A stretch of 64,000 nt of DNA, from contig JBFLYZ010000005.1 in assembly GCA_040756415.1 (NCBI GenBank), forward strand, positions 1 through 64,000, given 5' to 3'. The position numbers and the translations under genes were made by a program. This DNA comes from JBFLYZ01 sp040756415. GTDB lineage: Bacteria > Bacteroidota > Bacteroidia > JADZBD01. Below, one piece after another: positions 39,717 through 49,279 of the stretch; the first letter of the stretch is position 1, and the number at the start of each line of letters is the position of its first letter. The notes beneath the pieces are model-generated. The model did no database searches. It had not been told where the DNA came from and worked only from the letters and a program-made list of their open reading frames with translations.

Positions 39717-40718
39717 ATGAGCGATTATACCGCACTGCGCGAGCTGGTAGAGATCGATTCTCCCACCGGATATACGGAGAACGCCTGCCGGTACATTTTC
39801 AACCTGCTTGGCTCCTATGGCCATAAACCGGAATACACCAATAAAGGAGCTGTCCGCTGCCGGCTGGGAAAAGAGCCGGTGCTGGCCATAGCCGCCCATG
39901 TCGATACGCTGGGCGCCATCGTATCAGGGGTCAAAAAGGACGGGACACTGGCCTTTTCATCGCTGGGAGGACTGGCGCTTACCAGCGCGGAAGGCGAGTA
40001 CGTCAAGATCATCACGGCATCGGGAAAGGAGTTCGGGGGGACCCTGCTGCTCAACAATCCGTCTGCCCACGCGAACAATACCCGCGAAATGGAAAAAAGG
40101 AGCTACGATACCATGCACATCCGCATCGATGAGGAGGTGTACGACAAAAAAGATGTGCAGCGCCTGGGCATCGCTACCGGGGATTTCATCTGTTTCGAGC
40201 CGCGGTACCGCGAATACAAGAGCGGGTTCATCAAGTCGCGCTTTATGGATAACAAGGCCGGCTGCTATGTGCTTTTCGAGCTGGCGCGCAGGCTCAGGAA
40301 AAAGAGCGTTCCGGTGGAGCTCTTCTTCAGCAATTACGAAGAGGTGGGCCATGGCGGCACGGTAGGGTACAGCGATTCGGTCAGGGAGCTGCTGGTGATC
40401 GATATGGGCGTGCTGGGCGAGGCCTGCGAGGGCAACGAGGTAAGCTGCTCCATCTGCGTTAAGGATTCCAGCGGCCCTTATGATTTTAATTTCAGAAAAA
40501 CGCTCACCGGCCTGGCTGCCCGGAAAAAGATACCCTTCAAGCTGGATGTTTACCCGTATTATGGCAGCGATGGCAGCGCGGCATTGCGTGCCGGCAAAGA
40601 TTTCAGGGTGGCCCTTATCGGCCCGGGTGTAGCGGCATCGCATGGGGTGGAGCGCACGCATAAAAAGGGAATAGAAGCCACCATAGACCTGTGCCTGGCC
40701 TACATAGCCAGCCTGTAA
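39717..40718 (+). CDS. M42 family metallopeptidase
   Basis: A 333-residue cytoplasmic dinuclear-zinc aminopeptidase of the FrvX/TET class. Ligands are visible: His in AAHVDTLG (about 61), bridging Asp in MDNKAG (about 177), the Glu pair in YEEVGHGG (about 208), Asp in VIDMG (about 228) and His near the end in SHGVERTH (about 309). A near-consensus -7 element TATCTTTA is at 39693-39700. The next gene begins 1 nt after its stop. Confidence 0.9.
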   Translation: MSDYTALRELVEIDSPTGYTENACRYIFNLLGSYGHKPEYTNKGAVRCRLGKEPVLAIAAHVDTLGAIVSGVKKDGTLAFSSLGGLALTSAEGEYVKIITASGKEFGGTLLLNNPSAHANNTREMEKRSYDTMHIRIDEEVYDKKDVQRLGIATGDFICFEPRYREYKSGFIKSRFMDNKAGCYVLFELARRLRKKSVPVELFFSNYEEVGHGGTVGYSDSVRELLVIDMGVLGEACEGNEVSCSICVKDSSGPYDFNFRKTLTGLAARKKIPFKLDVYPYYGSDGSAALRAGKDFRVALIGPGVAASHGVERTHKKGIEATIDLCLAYIASL

Positions 40719-40719
40719 C

Positions 40720-41307
40720 ATGCGCATGACCGAAAAAGTGATCGTTGTACTTGCGGCCCTGTCGCTGGGGGCTAAGTTCCTGCTCTTGCCCGAGGGCGAC
40801 CTGCTCTTTCTCTATGCCATGTGCGCGTTAATGCTGCTGTATTTCCCTTTCGGCATATTTCTTTTTCAGCCCCGGCCGGGCCTGGGTTTTCGCTTGCTGA
40901 TCTCCGTTTTCGGGGGCATGCTCTTTGCCGCTTCACTCCTGGGGATCCTGCTCAAGCTCCTGCTGGCTGGCGATCCGCAGTTGCCCTTACAGGTCTCCAT
41001 CATGATGCTCCTGGCCTTCCTGGGCTTCCTGTTGTGGAGGCGATCGAAGCGCGGTGACGAGGTGGCCGACCGTTATTACAGGAACTTTATACAACGCAAC
41101 ATCGTCATCCTGTCGGTAGCGGGGGTGGCCTACCTGGTTCCCGTCAACGGCCTGATCCGTTTTCAGTTCAGGAACGACAGCTCGCTGGCCGAAATGATCA
41201 TACAGTGCAGGGATAAAAACGGGCAGGATTCTTGCTGGCAGCGCATTCAAACCTATCGCGAGAACAAGATACTTCAACAGCTTGATGTCACACCCAAAAC
41301 CCCCTGA
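40720..41307 (+). CDS. inner-membrane protein, unknown
   Basis: A 195-residue protein with five hydrophobic segments (about residues 6-22, 26-48, 55-78, 86-104 and 130-148) and a soluble C-terminal tail of about 45 residues with two Cys (IIQCRDKNGQDSCWQR). I do not recognise it. It is tightly linked to the M42 peptidase in front and the TonB-like gene behind (1-nt gaps), so the three form an operon. Confidence 0.72.
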   Translation: MRMTEKVIVVLAALSLGAKFLLLPEGDLLFLYAMCALMLLYFPFGIFLFQPRPGLGFRLLISVFGGMLFAASLLGILLKLLLAGDPQLPLQVSIMMLLAFLGFLLWRRSKRGDEVADRYYRNFIQRNIVILSVAGVAYLVPVNGLIRFQFRNDSSLAEMIIQCRDKNGQDSCWQRIQTYRENKILQQLDVTPKTP

Positions 41308-41308
41308 T

Positions 41309-41716
41309 ATGAGATCCTTGCGACTACTTTTTCTCTTAAGCCTGCTGCTTACTGCCGGCACGCTTGCTGCCCAGGTCAAAAAAGATTCCGTTCATGATCC
41401 GCAGAACATGAAGGTGATCACCACCCAGGAAGCCCATCATCCCAAAGGAGAGCAGTGGCTGTACATGCACATCATGTATGACCTCAAATACCCCGAAGAG
41501 TCAAAGAAGAAGTACGTGGAAGGGGAGGTGACGGTGAAGTTTGATGTGAACACCGATAGCACCGTAACCGATTGCCAGGTGATCAGCGGGGTGGGATATG
41601 GTATTGACGAAGAGGTGAAAAAGATGCTGGAGAAGCTCAGGTTTGCCCCGGCCGTGCAGAACGGCATTCGTGTTAAGACCAATATGATGATGACCTTCCC
41701 GGTCAAGGCCCACTAG
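41309..41716 (+). CDS. TonB C-terminal-domain protein
   Basis: A 135-residue exported protein. The signal peptide (MRSLRLLFLLSLLLTAGTLA) is followed by a single TonB C-terminal domain: YPEESKKKYVEGEVTVKFDV, STVTDCQVISGVGYGIDEEV, MLEKLRFAPA. It lacks the membrane anchor and proline-rich spacer of a true energy transducer, so it is a periplasmic stand-alone domain. ATG 41309 is used. The end overlaps the convergent ABC permease by 4 bp. Confidence 0.85.
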   Translation: MRSLRLLFLLSLLLTAGTLAAQVKKDSVHDPQNMKVITTQEAHHPKGEQWLYMHIMYDLKYPEESKKKYVEGEVTVKFDVNTDSTVTDCQVISGVGYGIDEEVKKMLEKLRFAPAVQNGIRVKTNMMMTFPVKAH

Positions 41717-42921
41717 GCTATCTGCAGCACATTCTTCTTGTACAGCACCACGGATATCAGGTTCAGAACTATTCCGATGGCGATGAGCACGGCAATGCGG
41801 GTCAGGAAAACGGGGTCGGTCACCGGCAGCATGCGCCAGAAGATATCGTAAAAACCCTGTATCCCCCAGTAGTTAACGGAGATCACGGCCATTTTCTGCA
41901 TCCAGAGCGGCATGACAAAGAGCGGGATCATGCTGCCGCCCACAGCGCTCATGGTAAGTATTATGAGCGTGGAAACTCCCTGTACCTGGCTCCTGCTTTT
42001 GGCGAAAGAGGCCAGGAACACTCCGAAGCTGGAGCAGGCAAATGCAGTGGCCAGTATCATGAGCGCCAGCGCGGGGATGTTCTGAAAAATGTTGAGTCCA
42101 AACACCAGCCAGGCGAAGAGGAACAATACGATAAGCTGTATTATGGAAAGTATATTAACGGAAAGCATTTTTCCGTAGAGTATGTTATTGGGATGCATAG
42201 GGGAATACAGCAGTTTTTTCAGCGTGCCTTCCTGCTTCTCGTCCAGCAGGCTGGCGCCCATCCCGGCAACGGAGAACAACAGCATCATAATGGCTGTTCC
42301 GGCAACGGCCTGTACCAGTCCGGGCGAATTCTCCTTTTCGGCCACAAGCGGTGTGGCTGTGATGACGGGCTGCGATGACGGGCCCTGAAAGTTTCCCGCG
42401 ATCTGCTGGTGTATCATGCCCCTGACGGCCGAATCCATTCCTGGGTTCTGGGCATCGAAGTTCCGTATGGCCTGCGCGATCATGCTCTTGTTGCCCGTGA
42501 TGCGCATGAACGCTCCCGCTAACGCCCCCTGCAATATGCCTGTCTCCATTTCGCGCGCGGCATCGTATTTCAGCTCAACGGGCAGCAAGGCGTCCTTTGT
42601 CATGGAATCGCTAAAACCCTTGTGCAGCACCAAAGCCGCGTTCGCATCTCCTTTTTTGATCAGGCGCTCGGCCGTATCGAGCGCGGTCAGCACCACCTCA
42701 AACTCTTTGAGGGAATCGATGCGCGAGATCATGTTACGGCTGTGTTCGGTCTTGTCTTCATCGGCCACCACCAGCTCCATGGGCCTCGATTCGCGTTTGC
42801 CGCTCCCCCCGAAGGCCATGGCGAAAAGAGAGATCAGCGCTATGGGGAGCAGGAAGGTAAGCAGCATGGCGCGTTTGTCGGCTGCGAAAAGCTTCAGGTC
42901 CTTTATGGCTATTCTGAACAT
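41713..42921 (-). CDS. ABC-2 type transporter permease
   Basis: A 402-residue permease with one N-terminal helix, a large periplasmic domain (about 45-215) and five C-terminal helices that include the ABC-2 signature around EKQEGTLKKLLYSPMHPNNILYGK (about residues 226-249; shown here as key region). It resembles the YhgE/NatB-like drug or sodium exporters. The start ATG is directly next to the stop of the ATPase gene (TAA-ATG), so the two are co-translated. Confidence 0.9.
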   Translation of the reverse strand: MFRIAIKDLKLFAADKRAMLLTFLLPIALISLFAMAFGGSGKRESRPMELVVADEDKTEHSRNMISRIDSLKEFEVVLTALDTAERLIKKGDANAALVLHKGFSDSMTKDALLPVELKYDAAREMETGILQGALAGAFMRITGNKSMIAQAIRNFDAQNPGMDSAVRGMIHQQIAGNFQGPSSQPVITATPLVAEKENSPGLVQAVAGTAIMMLLFSVAGMGASLLDEKQEGTLKKLLYSPMHPNNILYGKMLSVNILSIIQLIVLFLFAWLVFGLNIFQNIPALALMILATAFACSSFGVFLASFAKSRSQVQGVSTLIILTMSAVGGSMIPLFVMPLWMQKMAVISVNYWGIQGFYDIFWRMLPVTDPVFLTRIAVLIAIGIVLNLISVVLYKKNVLQIA

Positions 42922-43851
42922 TTAATCGCGTAGTTGTTTTCCGGTTAACTGCAGGAATATGGCCTCCAGGTTCACCTTCCTGATGTCGATGTGAGCGATA
43001 TCCGCGCCCGCCTCGCTGCATTTCAGGATCAGCCCGGAAAGGTCTTTTTTAACGTCAGCGCTGTAGTAATTAAGCGTGCAGTCGCTGATGCGGGCCTGCT
43101 CGCCCAGGGAGGCGGCCAGCCTTTGCGACAGTTGCGCGTCTATTCCGCTCAGCGAAACCACGATGCATTCCCTGATGCCGCTGTTCTGCCTGAGCTCCTG
43201 CAGGGTCCCCTGCGCAATGATGCTGCCCTTGTCAATGATGGCAATGCGGTCGCAGAAACGCTCGGCCTCTTCCATGTAATGCGTGGTGTACACGATGGTC
43301 ATGCCCTCCTTATGCAGCTTTTCGATCACCTCGAAAATAAGGTTGCGGCTTTGCGGATCAATGCCTACGGTAGGCTCGTCCATGAACAGGATGCGGGGCC
43401 GGTGCAGCAGGGCGGAGGCGATGTTGATCCTGCGTTTCATGCCGCCCGAATAGGTATTGACCTTATCCTTCTTTCGGTCGGCCAGCCCGAATAGCTGCAG
43501 CGTGCTGTCGATGCGGTTTTTCAGCTCAGCTCCCGGAACATCGTACAGGCTCCCCCAGAACAAGAGGTTATCATAAGCGCTCAGGTCGTTGTACAGGGCG
43601 ATCTCCTGGGGCACCACGCCAATCGCGCGCTTGCATCCCAGTGGATCTTTTTTCAGGTCATGGCCGGCAATGCTTACCTCCCCGCTGTCAGGGTCCAGCA
43701 CCGTGCTCATGATGCTGATCGTAGTGGTCTTGCCCGCCCCGTTCGGACCGAGCAGGCCAAAGAACTCGCCTTCCTGAATGCTAAAAGAAACGCCTTTGAG
43801 CGCTTCCGTGTTTCCGTAGGATTTCCTGAGCCCTGTAACGGTGATCATCAT
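42922..43851 (-). CDS. ABC transporter ATP-binding protein
   Basis: A 309-residue ATPase of the CcmA/NatA type. Walker A GPNGAGKTT (about 36-44), Q-loop VVPQEIALY, signature YSGGMKRRI (about 139-147), Walker B ILFMDEPTVGID and the switch His in YTTHYMEEA. It drives the permease encoded downstream. The start may be 43851 or the adjacent ATG at 43848. A C-terminal region of about 80 residues follows, as in export ATPases of this group. Confidence 0.94.
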   Translation of the reverse strand: MMITVTGLRKSYGNTEALKGVSFSIQEGEFFGLLGPNGAGKTTTISIMSTVLDPDSGEVSIAGHDLKKDPLGCKRAIGVVPQEIALYNDLSAYDNLLFWGSLYDVPGAELKNRIDSTLQLFGLADRKKDKVNTYSGGMKRRINIASALLHRPRILFMDEPTVGIDPQSRNLIFEVIEKLHKEGMTIVYTTHYMEEAERFCDRIAIIDKGSIIAQGTLQELRQNSGIRECIVVSLSGIDAQLSQRLAASLGEQARISDCTLNYYSADVKKDLSGLILKCSEAGADIAHIDIRKVNLEAIFLQLTGKQLRD

Positions 43852-43885
43852 TCAAAAGTAATTAATTTCCCATGGCCCTTTTTAC

Positions 43886-43893
43886 TAATTTTG
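43886..43893 (+). promoter_or_regulatory. -7 element of quinone reductase
   Basis: TAATTTTG lies 17 nt before ATG 43911, in the 59-bp divergent gap. Confidence 0.5.
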
Positions 43894-43910
43894 GATAAGA
43901 ACGATTCAAC

Positions 43911-44573
43911 ATGAATGTATTTATCGTACACGCGCATCCCGAGCCCCGCTCATTCTGCTCAGCGCTGAAAGACCTGGCCGCTGAAGAGTTTCGCGGGAAA
44001 GGGCACGAAGTGCGGATATCCGACCTCTATGCCATGAACTTTAACCCTATAGGCGGACAGCATGATTTTAAAAAGACGGCAAACGGAGATTACTTCAAGT
44101 ACCAGAGCGAGCAGGTGAATGCATACCAGCACGACCTGTATGCCGCTGACCTGAAAGCGGAAATGGATAAGCTGGTATGGGCCGACCTGGTGATCTTCAG
44201 CTTCCCGCTGTGGTGGTTTTCCGTTCCCGCCATCTTGAAAGGATGGGTCGACCGGGTATTTGCCATGGGCTTTGCCTATGGCGCGGGCAAAGGCGTTTAC
44301 GAGAACGGTGTTTTCAGGGGAAAACGGTCAATGGCCCTGTTCACTACGGGAGGCCCTGAGGCGGCCTACGGCCCAACCGGCAAGAACGGCACCATGGATC
44401 AGACGCTTTTTCCCATTCATCATGGCATGCTGTATTTTGTGGGTATGAGCGTGATCGAGCCCTTTATCGCCTATTCGCCTGCGCGATTGAGCGATGAGGA
44501 GCGCAAAAAGCTGCTCGGCAAGCTGAGAGAAAAAATAAATAACCTGGAAAACGAACCCCTGGTGTACGGTTAG
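43911..44573 (+). CDS. NAD(P)H:quinone oxidoreductase (flavodoxin fold)
   Basis: A 220-residue FMN/FAD protein of the KefF/NQO1/MdaB family: HAHPEPRSFCSAL (about 5-17, phosphate-binding loop), ADLVIFSFPLWWFSVPAILKG (about residues 91-111), and TTGGPEAAYGPTGKNG (about 143-158). It reduces quinones by two electrons, protecting from redox cycling. Its last 4 bp overlap the convergent transglycosylase gene. Confidence 0.92.
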   Translation: MNVFIVHAHPEPRSFCSALKDLAAEEFRGKGHEVRISDLYAMNFNPIGGQHDFKKTANGDYFKYQSEQVNAYQHDLYAADLKAEMDKLVWADLVIFSFPLWWFSVPAILKGWVDRVFAMGFAYGAGKGVYENGVFRGKRSMALFTTGGPEAAYGPTGKNGTMDQTLFPIHHGMLYFVGMSVIEPFIAYSPARLSDEERKKLLGKLREKINNLENEPLVYG

Positions 44574-46078
44574 GTTCCTGTTCCCACCTTGATGACCTGG
44601 CCCGGGTACAGCATGTAGTTCTTGCCGAAACCGTTGAGCTTTTTCAGCTCATCCACGCTGGTGCCGTATTTCTGCGAGATCAGCCACAGGCTGTCGCCAT
44701 TCTTGATGGTATGATACTTATATTTCACGTTGCCGTTCGTGGTGCTGGTCTTGGTATTGTCGGTAGGGGCCATCGGTTTGGTGGTGACAGGTTTGGTGTT
44801 TTTGGTAGTGCTGGCGGTGGTGTTCACGTTGTTTGTCGTGGCATTGACCGGGATGTAGATGGTCAGTTTCTGGCCGGGATACAGTTTGTATGACTTCAGC
44901 CCGTTCCAGGCCATGATATCGCCCACCGTACACTTGTACTTCAGGGCAATGGAATTGATCTTTTCCCCGCTCTTCACCGTATGGACCTTCATCACCTCCT
45001 TGCTGGCCAGCATGGGGTTATTGGCCGAATCGCTTTTGAGCTGGGCGTAGATGGCGCTTTCATTGCTGGCAAAGGTCCCTATCTTGGCAAGCGGAAGCGT
45101 AAGCACAGCCGGCACGCTGTCCATGTAAGGGATAACGTTCTTCCTGTACACCGGGTTGAGGTATTCCAGCTCCTCCACGCTCATGTCGAGCAGCGAGGCG
45201 AGCTGCGAAAAGCTCATTTGCATTTTCACGTGCACGGTATCTACCTGGTAAAAGGTCTTTTTGGGAACGCTTGCATAGAGGTTATATTCCGCGGCATAGC
45301 TCATCACATAGGTAACTGCGATAAACGAAGGCACGTAGGCCTGCGTTTCCTTGGGCAGGTAAGGGCGGATCTCCCAATAGGTTTTTTTGCCGCCCGATCG
45401 CCTGATGGCCTTGTTGATGTTGCCGGGCCCGCAGTTGTATGCCGCAATCGCGATCTGCCAGTCGCCAAAGGTCTCGTAAAGGAATTGAAGGAACTCGCAG
45501 GCGGCCTCGGTCTCTTTCAGGGGGTCGCAGCGTTCGTCAACGTATGATGTTACTTTCAGGTTATACATCTTGCCCGTTCCGTACATGAACTGCCAGAGGC
45601 CCACGGCCCCCGCCTTCGATTTGGCGGTAGGGTTCAGTGCCGATTCGACCACGGCCAGGTATTTAAGCTCAAGTGGAAGATTATATTTATCCAGCTTCTC
45701 TTCGAACAGGGGGAAATAAAGCTGCGACAGGCCCAGTATCTTGGATACGGAGGTTCTGCGGCTCAGGTACATGTTGATGTATTTTTTTACATCGCTGTTA
45801 TATACCAGGTCGAAAGGCGACTGGGCATCGAGCTTGGCCAGGCGCGCGATGATGGTGGCCTCGTCATAAACGGGTATGGAATCGGGCGGGAACTTGTACT
45901 TGATGTTATTATAAGGCTGCGTGTACTTCTCAAAAATGTTGAGCTGAACAAGGCTGTCGAGCGCGGCTGCCACGGGGTCGTCTTTGAAGGTATTATCCGT
46001 ATTGGTTTGGGCAACAGCGCTGATTTTCAGGCCCAAAGCAACAAGCACAGTCAACAGGTATAGGCACAACCGCTTCAT
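44570..46078 (-). CDS. mltD: MltD-like lytic transglycosylase with two LysM domains
   Basis: A 502-residue cell-wall enzyme: signal peptide, a linker, the SLT domain (about 125-250) with catalytic Glu in VVESALNPTAKSKAGAVGLW (about 143), AAYNCGPGNINKAI and the family YVPSFIAVTYV segment, then two LysM modules (about 365-410 and 453-500) separated by a Thr/Asn-rich linker. It cleaves peptidoglycan glycan strands to 1,6-anhydro products in the periplasm. Confidence 0.93.
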   Translation of the reverse strand: MKRLCLYLLTVLVALGLKISAVAQTNTDNTFKDDPVAAALDSLVQLNIFEKYTQPYNNIKYKFPPDSIPVYDEATIIARLAKLDAQSPFDLVYNSDVKKYINMYLSRRTSVSKILGLSQLYFPLFEEKLDKYNLPLELKYLAVVESALNPTAKSKAGAVGLWQFMYGTGKMYNLKVTSYVDERCDPLKETEAACEFLQFLYETFGDWQIAIAAYNCGPGNINKAIRRSGGKKTYWEIRPYLPKETQAYVPSFIAVTYVMSYAAEYNLYASVPKKTFYQVDTVHVKMQMSFSQLASLLDMSVEELEYLNPVYRKNVIPYMDSVPAVLTLPLAKIGTFASNESAIYAQLKSDSANNPMLASKEVMKVHTVKSGEKINSIALKYKCTVGDIMAWNGLKSYKLYPGQKLTIYIPVNATTNNVNTTASTTKNTKPVTTKPMAPTDNTKTSTTNGNVKYKYHTIKNGDSLWLISQKYGTSVDELKKLNGFGKNYMLYPGQVIKVGTGT

Positions 46079-46246
46079 CTTCTATCTTTTACGGACTCCC
46101 CGGTAAAAGGTTTGTCATTAATTTTTTTAAAAAGGACATCGAAGATACTGAATAAATACTTCAACATCAAGCGGCAAGTTCTGAAAAAACGCCCCTTAGC
46201 TGTGGGGTGTGACAGGGTGTTTATCAACCTGCTTTTGTGAAAAGCC

Positions 46247-47674
46247 CTAAAAGGTCTTCATCATGTGGTCTGAAAGGCGGAAGAGGTCCTGCTCACCGAA
46301 CTTTTTCCCGATCAGTTGTATGCCAAAAGGCAATCCGTTCGTATGTCTGCCCAAAGGAAGCGATATGGCCGGCATGCCGGTCAGGTTGGCTTGTACGGTA
46401 AAGATATCTTCGAGATACATCTTAATGGGGTCGGCTGTATTATCCCCAAGGCGGAACGCTGTTCCGGGTGTGGTAGGAAGCAGGATGAAATCGTGCTGAT
46501 CCAGTATCTCCAGAGTTTTATCCTGCAGCATCCTTCTCACTTTCTGGCCTTTTGAGTAATAGGCATCGTAATACCCGGCACTGAGCACAAAGGTGCCGAG
46601 CATGATCCTGCGCTTCACTTCTTTGCCGAAACCTTCGGCACGCGATTTTTTATAGGTGCTCTCCAGGTCGCTGGCGTTTTTGCTGCGATAGCCATAGCGT
46701 ATACCATCATAGCGCGAAAGGTTGGAGCTGGCTTCGGCAGTGGTCAGCACGTAATAGGCCGGCACCAGGTAATCGAGAAAAGGGAAATCCACGGGCTCTA
46801 CCTCAAATCCGCCATTTTTCAGCAGCCCGATGATCTCGAGCATGCGTTTTTTGATCTCCGGGTCGAGCCCTTCTTTCTCCAGGCAATCGCGCAGGTAAGC
46901 GATCCTGTATTTGGTGCCGTTGAGCGGCAGCGCCTGCGAATACTTTTCTGCGGGCAGCGAGGCAAGCGTGCTGTCGTACTCGTCAGCTCCCGCGATCACC
47001 TCCAGTATCAGGGCGGCATCCTCCACGTTGGCGGTGAGCGGTCCCACCTGGTCGAACGAAGAGGCATAGGCGATGATGCCGTAGCGCGATACGCGCCCGT
47101 AAGTGGGCTTGAGCCCCACTATCCCGCACAGCGATGCGGGCTGGCGTATCGATCCTCCGGTATCGGTTCCCAGGGCGGCCGTACAGAGCCCGGCCGCTAC
47201 GGCCGCTGCCGATCCTCCCGATGACCCGCCCGGTACACGGGTGTGGTCGAGCGGATGGAGCACGTTTCCGAAGGCCGAATTCTCGTTCGAGCTGCCCATG
47301 GCGAACTCATCGCAATTGGTGCGGCCGATGATGATGGCGTCTTCGCTGAGCAGCCGTTCCGCAACGGTGGAGTGGTAAATGGAGGTGTAGCCTTCCAGTA
47401 TTTTGGAAGAGGCGGATACCTTATGCCCTTTATACGAAATATTATCCTTGAGCGCGATCACCATGCCGGCCAGCCGGCCTGCTTTCCCCCGGGCCAGCCG
47501 GGCATCGGTCTCTTCCGCTTTCTTCAGGGCCGTTTCGGCAAACACTTCCAGGAATATGTTCAGGTCCTTATGCTGCTCGATACGCTGCAGGTAATGCTTC
47601 ACCAGCCCCTGGCAGGTGATCGTTCCGGCCGCCAGCGCGCCTTTTATCCCGGAAAAAGAGGTATAGGTAGACAT
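46247..47674 (-). CDS. gatA: Asp/Glu-tRNA amidotransferase subunit A
   Basis: A 475-residue amidase-signature protein. The Ser-cisSer-Lys triad is visible: Lys in ALKDNISYKGHK (about 74), Ser in GGSSGGSAAA (about 150) and TDTGGSIRQPAS (about 170-181). GatA releases ammonia from glutamine for GatB to amidate Glu-tRNA(Gln) or Asp-tRNA(Asn). GatB and GatC are not in the window. ATG 47674 begins the family-typical MSTYTSF; the frame runs on to 47710. It follows tatA by 62 bp on the same strand. The 168-bp gap beyond its stop holds nothing seen. Confidence 0.95.
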   Translation of the reverse strand: MSTYTSFSGIKGALAAGTITCQGLVKHYLQRIEQHKDLNIFLEVFAETALKKAEETDARLARGKAGRLAGMVIALKDNISYKGHKVSASSKILEGYTSIYHSTVAERLLSEDAIIIGRTNCDEFAMGSSNENSAFGNVLHPLDHTRVPGGSSGGSAAAVAAGLCTAALGTDTGGSIRQPASLCGIVGLKPTYGRVSRYGIIAYASSFDQVGPLTANVEDAALILEVIAGADEYDSTLASLPAEKYSQALPLNGTKYRIAYLRDCLEKEGLDPEIKKRMLEIIGLLKNGGFEVEPVDFPFLDYLVPAYYVLTTAEASSNLSRYDGIRYGYRSKNASDLESTYKKSRAEGFGKEVKRRIMLGTFVLSAGYYDAYYSKGQKVRRMLQDKTLEILDQHDFILLPTTPGTAFRLGDNTADPIKMYLEDIFTVQANLTGMPAISLPLGRHTNGLPFGIQLIGKKFGEQDLFRLSDHMMKTF

Positions 47675-47736
47675 ATCAGAAATAAAAAAGCGAATCACGA
47701 ATGCCCGCACCCGTAATTCGCTCTATGAAAACAGGA

Positions 47737-47931
47737 TCAGTTCTTCTTTTCGGGGTTATTCTCGTTGTCAACGCCTTTCGATGCGTCCTTGAACTCCTTT
47801 ATCCCCTTTCCGAAACCGCGCATGAGCTCAGGTATCTTTCTTCCGCCAAAGAGCAGCAGGATAACGACCAGGATAATGATGATCTCGGTGGTTCCCAGGC
47901 CCATCAGCAGTAACACAAACAGGTTTGTCAT
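47737..47931 (-). CDS. tatA: Sec-independent translocase TatA/E
   Basis: A 64-residue protein with the TatA pattern: short periplasmic start, one transmembrane helix (TTEIIIILVVILLLFGG), the hinge FGGRKIPEL and an amphipathic helix MRGFGKGIKEFKDA, then a charged tail. It forms the pore of the twin-arginine pathway for folded proteins. TatC is not nearby. A -7 element (47952-47959) precedes it. Confidence 0.95.
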   Translation of the reverse strand: MTNLFVLLLMGLGTTEIIIILVVILLLFGGRKIPELMRGFGKGIKEFKDASKGVDNENNPEKKN

Positions 47932-47951
47932 TGTTCAGAATTTTAGCACAT

Positions 47952-47959
47952 CAAAAGTA
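47952..47959 (-). promoter_or_regulatory. -7 element of tatA-gatA
   Basis: On the minus strand this reads TACTTTTG, 20 nt before the tatA start, in the gap after the EnvC-like gene. Confidence 0.5.
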
Positions 47960-47989
47960 CTAAAAAAACTCATAGTACACCGCGGATTG

Positions 47990-49279
47990 TCAGGAGCCTT
48001 TGGCGATCCAGCCTTCGGGGTTAAGCAGGTTCTTTCCCTTATAGATCTCCAGGTGGATCTGGGTCTTGTTGTCGTCATCGGTCATCACCTTGCCTATGGC
48101 CTGCTTGGTCTTTACCTTGTCGCCCGTTTTCACGTACACCTCGCTGAGCGTATAGTAAACGCTCAGGTATTCGCCATGGCGTATAATAATGATCTTTCCT
48201 TCCATGCCGCCTACCTCGGCCACCGCTTTCACCTCGCCTTCGAATATGGCCCGCACCTCTGATCCTTTTTTGGTGGCGATATCGATGCCGTTATTGTTGA
48301 TCTCGATGCCGGGCAGGTCGGGGTGCTCGTGCGTGCCGAACTTCTCGATGATCACGCCTTCGCTGACCGGCCACGGAAGCTTGCCCAGGTTCCCTTCAAA
48401 GTTCTTGGAAACGATCTGCTCCTCCGGGGTGAGCGTGATCACCGGATCGTATTTCTTTTTCTTCGGGTCCTTCGGCTTGGGGTCTTTGGGCTGGCTCTTT
48501 TTGATCTCATCCTCGATGATCTTCTTGATCATCTGGCTGATCTTTTCGGCCTGTTTCTTTTTCTTGGCCACCTCGCCCTTGATGTCCTTTTCTTTCTTCT
48601 GCAGGTCGCTCAGCACCTGTACCTTTTCCTCTTTTTCCTTCGAAAGGCTGCTCTTCTCGTTTTCCTTGTGGTTCAGCAGGCTGTTCTGCTCTGATTTCTT
48701 GCTTTCCAGCTCCTGCAGCTTGCTGTTGAGCTCTTTTTTCTTGCCTTCGATCTGGCCGGCCTGCAGCTTGCGGTAAGCGGCATACTGCTGGAAATATTTC
48801 AGGCGCTGGTAGGCCTGGTTGAAATCGGCTGCCGAAAAAATGAAGATCAGGCGGTCGTACGAGCTCCTGCTCTTATAGGCCTGGCGCACCATGGCGGCAT
48901 AATCGTCCTTCAGCTTTTGCAACTGCTCCTCCTTGGAGCGGATATCGGCCCGGGTATCGTTGATCTGGCCCACCAGGTAATTGATCTCGCCATTGAGCGT
49001 GCTGATGAGCTCTTCCTGGTCCTTGATCTTGTTGTTGAGTATGGCCAGTTGAAGCAGCGATTTGGTTTTGCTGCCCTTGATCTCGGCCAGCAGCTTGTTC
49101 TTCTCCTCGATCTCTTTCTGCAGCTTTTTTTTCTTTTCTTCCAGCGCCTTCTTTTTGCTCTGCTGAGAAAGGGCATCATCGCTCCAGGCTATACCCGCAG
49201 CAACGAGAATGAAGAGACAGGCCAGTATCCTGGCCAGGCGGCCCCTCCGGAAGAGATCAGTTCTTTTGTATGCGTTCAT
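47990..49279 (-). CDS. EnvC/NlpD-like murein hydrolase activator
   Basis: A 429-residue exported protein: signal peptide, a long coiled coil (about 30-265, dense in Lys/Glu) and a C-terminal LytM/M23 domain (about 310-425). The zinc site of active M23 peptidases is lost: the usual H-x-G-x-D reads NNGID, and the H of Y-x-H-L reads YYTL. This is the state of EnvC, which activates amidases and is not itself a peptidase. ATG 49279 is used; it overlaps the end of the DUF4292 gene by 23 bp. Confidence 0.9.
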   Translation of the reverse strand: MNAYKRTDLFRRGRLARILACLFILVAAGIAWSDDALSQQSKKKALEEKKKKLQKEIEEKNKLLAEIKGSKTKSLLQLAILNNKIKDQEELISTLNGEINYLVGQINDTRADIRSKEEQLQKLKDDYAAMVRQAYKSRSSYDRLIFIFSAADFNQAYQRLKYFQQYAAYRKLQAGQIEGKKKELNSKLQELESKKSEQNSLLNHKENEKSSLSKEKEEKVQVLSDLQKKEKDIKGEVAKKKKQAEKISQMIKKIIEDEIKKSQPKDPKPKDPKKKKYDPVITLTPEEQIVSKNFEGNLGKLPWPVSEGVIIEKFGTHEHPDLPGIEINNNGIDIATKKGSEVRAIFEGEVKAVAEVGGMEGKIIIIRHGEYLSVYYTLSEVYVKTGDKVKTKQAIGKVMTDDDNKTQIHLEIYKGKNLLNPEGWIAKGS

